Source: Bacillota bacterium
GTDB taxonomy: Bacteria > Bacillota > GCA-003054495 > Carboxydocellales > JAJZTU01
Length of the DNA: 14,865 bases
NCBI GenBank assembly: GCA_021848765.1
Contig: JAJZTU010000050.1
Coordinates: 1-14,865, forward strand
Direction: 5' to 3'
Numbering within the stretch: position 1 is the stretch's first letter; every line of letters begins with the position of its first letter. This document shows, piece by piece, positions 13,739 to 14,865 of this stretch. Position numbers and translations under genes: made by a program. Under the pieces are notes generated by a model. That model had not been told where the DNA came from. It ran no database searches and worked only from the letters and a program-made list of their open reading frames with translations.

Positions 13739-14772
13739 TGTGCTCCCCTCCTCATCCGCACCATATCCACAAAGGCCTCCAACCGGGTCTGCATCCCGGC
13801 CTCCCCGGAGTGCTCGTCAATAGTGACTGTCATGAAGGGTACCGGCCCCTTCTCCCTCGCCTCCAGTTCAATTAACTTATCCACCATGGCATCCGGCCCG
13901 CACCCGAAGGCCGAAAGATGAATGATGCCTTCAATATATGGCTGTTCCACATAGTAAAAAGCGGCCCGGATGATCAGGTTACTGTAGTGCCAGAACAGGG
14001 TCTTGGGCAGCTTTTTAGCCTGCCGGCGCAGTTCCCGGGGCGGGACCATCTCTGCCGTCCAGACCTTGACCCCCATAGCCTCCAGGTGCTTGAGCAAATT
14101 CACGCTGACAAAGGAATCGTGGACCTCATAGGGATAACCTACCACCGCCAGGTTAACCGGCACAGACCTTCCGGAAGAAATAATTCCCCTGGACAAGCTT
14201 TCCGGTTGGCCCGGCAAGTTTTCCAGTCGTCCTGGTGCGTTTGCCGCCCTGTCCTTGCCGCTTAGATAATCCAAAGCCTCCTGGGGCCGCAACTTGGCCA
14301 GCAAAAGCTGCTGATATTTTTTCTGGACCCGTAGCGCTTTGTAATAGGCGCCGGATACCACCCAAAAGCCCTTCCCCAGTTTCTTTCCTATCTCCCGGCA
14401 TACCCGGAAAAGCTCAAACTGACCTTTTTTCAGGTCAATTCTGGTATCGATAATCCCTGGCAGACCCTCCAGGGAGTGTTTAATCATATCCGGCAGCCCC
14501 AAAAACTTTGGACAAAAGGTAGCCTCCCTGGTCACACTGACCATTCTGGGAATAAACAAATAGTCCACCTTGTCTTTCAAGGCCAACACATGGCCATGAA
14601 AAAGCTTTACGGGGACACAGGCATCATTGACCGCTTCAGCCACACCGCGATCCAGGATTTCCTTAGAAGTTTTGGGTGAAGCTATTACCTCGAACCCTAG
14701 TTCCTCAAAGAAGGTTTTCCATAAGGGGTAATAACTGAAGTAAATCAGGGTTGTTGGAATACCGATTTTCAT
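13735..14772 (-). CDS. Acyl-CoA dehydratase activase-related protein (DUF2229-like), first gene of the module
   Basis: A 345-aa protein starting MKIGIPTTLIYFSYYPLWKT, typical of DUF2229/activase-related proteins. It carries the same three cysteine positions as its two paralogues: NDACVPVKLFHGH (Cys52), REATFCPKFLGLPDM (Cys87) and SAFGCGPDAMVDKL (Cys291), plus DEHSGEAGMQTRLEAFVDM near the end. In some Clostridia equivalents of these parts are fused to activase domains in one very long protein; here they are separate. The region at about residues 165-205 is loose and Gly/Ser/Asn-rich, a likely linker between two Rossmann-like halves. ATG 14772 has AGAAGGAG about 10 nt upstream. In the remaining 93 nt to the window edge I see no promoter I would defend. 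Confidence 0.85.
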   Translation of the reverse strand: MKIGIPTTLIYFSYYPLWKTFFEELGFEVIASPKTSKEILDRGVAEAVNDACVPVKLFHGHVLALKDKVDYLFIPRMVSVTREATFCPKFLGLPDMIKHSLEGLPGIIDTRIDLKKGQFELFRVCREIGKKLGKGFWVVSGAYYKALRVQKKYQQLLLAKLRPQEALDYLSGKDRAANAPGRLENLPGQPESLSRGIISSGRSVPVNLAVVGYPYEVHDSFVSVNLLKHLEAMGVKVWTAEMVPPRELRRQAKKLPKTLFWHYSNLIIRAAFYYVEQPYIEGIIHLSAFGCGPDAMVDKLIELEAREKGPVPFMTVTIDEHSGEAGMQTRLEAFVDMVRMRRGAQ

Positions 14773-14865
14773 CCAACCACTGCTCCTTCTGGGCCCATAT
14801 CCCCAAATAGACGATTTTCACCTGGTTAAGTAAAGCTCACCTAATAAACTATATTTGCACCAAAT

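Noticed and set aside
14773..14865. Promoter for the activase operon
   Set aside because: TATAGT and similar AT-rich hexamers occur, but no correctly spaced -35 or clear sigma-E pair could be found before the window ends.

Overview
All genes in this window lie on the minus strand, so it is read from right (14865) to left (1). The gene content suggests an anaerobic, spore-forming Firmicute of the Peptococcaceae/Desulfotomaculum type. Supporting signs are a YtrH-type sporulation protein, a BadF/HgdC-type acyl-CoA dehydratase activase with companion proteins, a DUF1858 redox-disulfide protein, a tiny glycine-rich membrane protein like those of spore formers, two class A penicillin-binding proteins, strong Shine-Dalgarno (SD) sites and frequent GTG/TTG starts. 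The genus assignment is inference from gene content only.

Right block (14772 to 10650): a tightly packed, probably single transcription unit. Two homologous three-cysteine proteins (345 and 365 aa) are followed by an ATP-dependent [4Fe-4S] activase, then YtrH, then a 116-codon reading frame with no usable start codon, then a small zinc-ribbon/winged-helix protein. The first three genes overlap by 3-16 nt and look like an ATP-driven electron-transfer module. No 2-hydroxyacyl-CoA dehydratase alpha/beta pair is visible beside them.

Middle accessory block (about 10620 to 8770): AT-rich and different in character. It holds an MNT nucleotidyltransferase/HEPN pair with its own promoter and terminator, a gene of unknown function broken by a -1 frameshift, and an unrecognised 53-codon gene. 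A perfect 17-bp dyad and mutually exclusive hairpins sit at the end of the HEPN gene.

Left-centre block (8604 to 2870): a third three-cysteine protein (369 aa), close in sequence to the 365-aa one, then two tandem bifunctional peptidoglycan synthases. The first synthase (810 aa) has a nine-copy heptapeptide repeat tail. The second (658 aa) lacks the tail but has an insertion next to the KTG motif.

Left end (2869 to 1): a tandem-repeat intergenic region, a 34-aa membrane protein, a DUF1858 protein with a clear promoter and terminator, a small membrane protein, a conserved protein usually labelled 'quinate 5-dehydrogenase', and the first 223 codons of a MetE/UroD-like protein that runs off the window. 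No stretch longer than 300 bases lacks a gene. No rRNA, tRNA, IS element or CRISPR array was seen.
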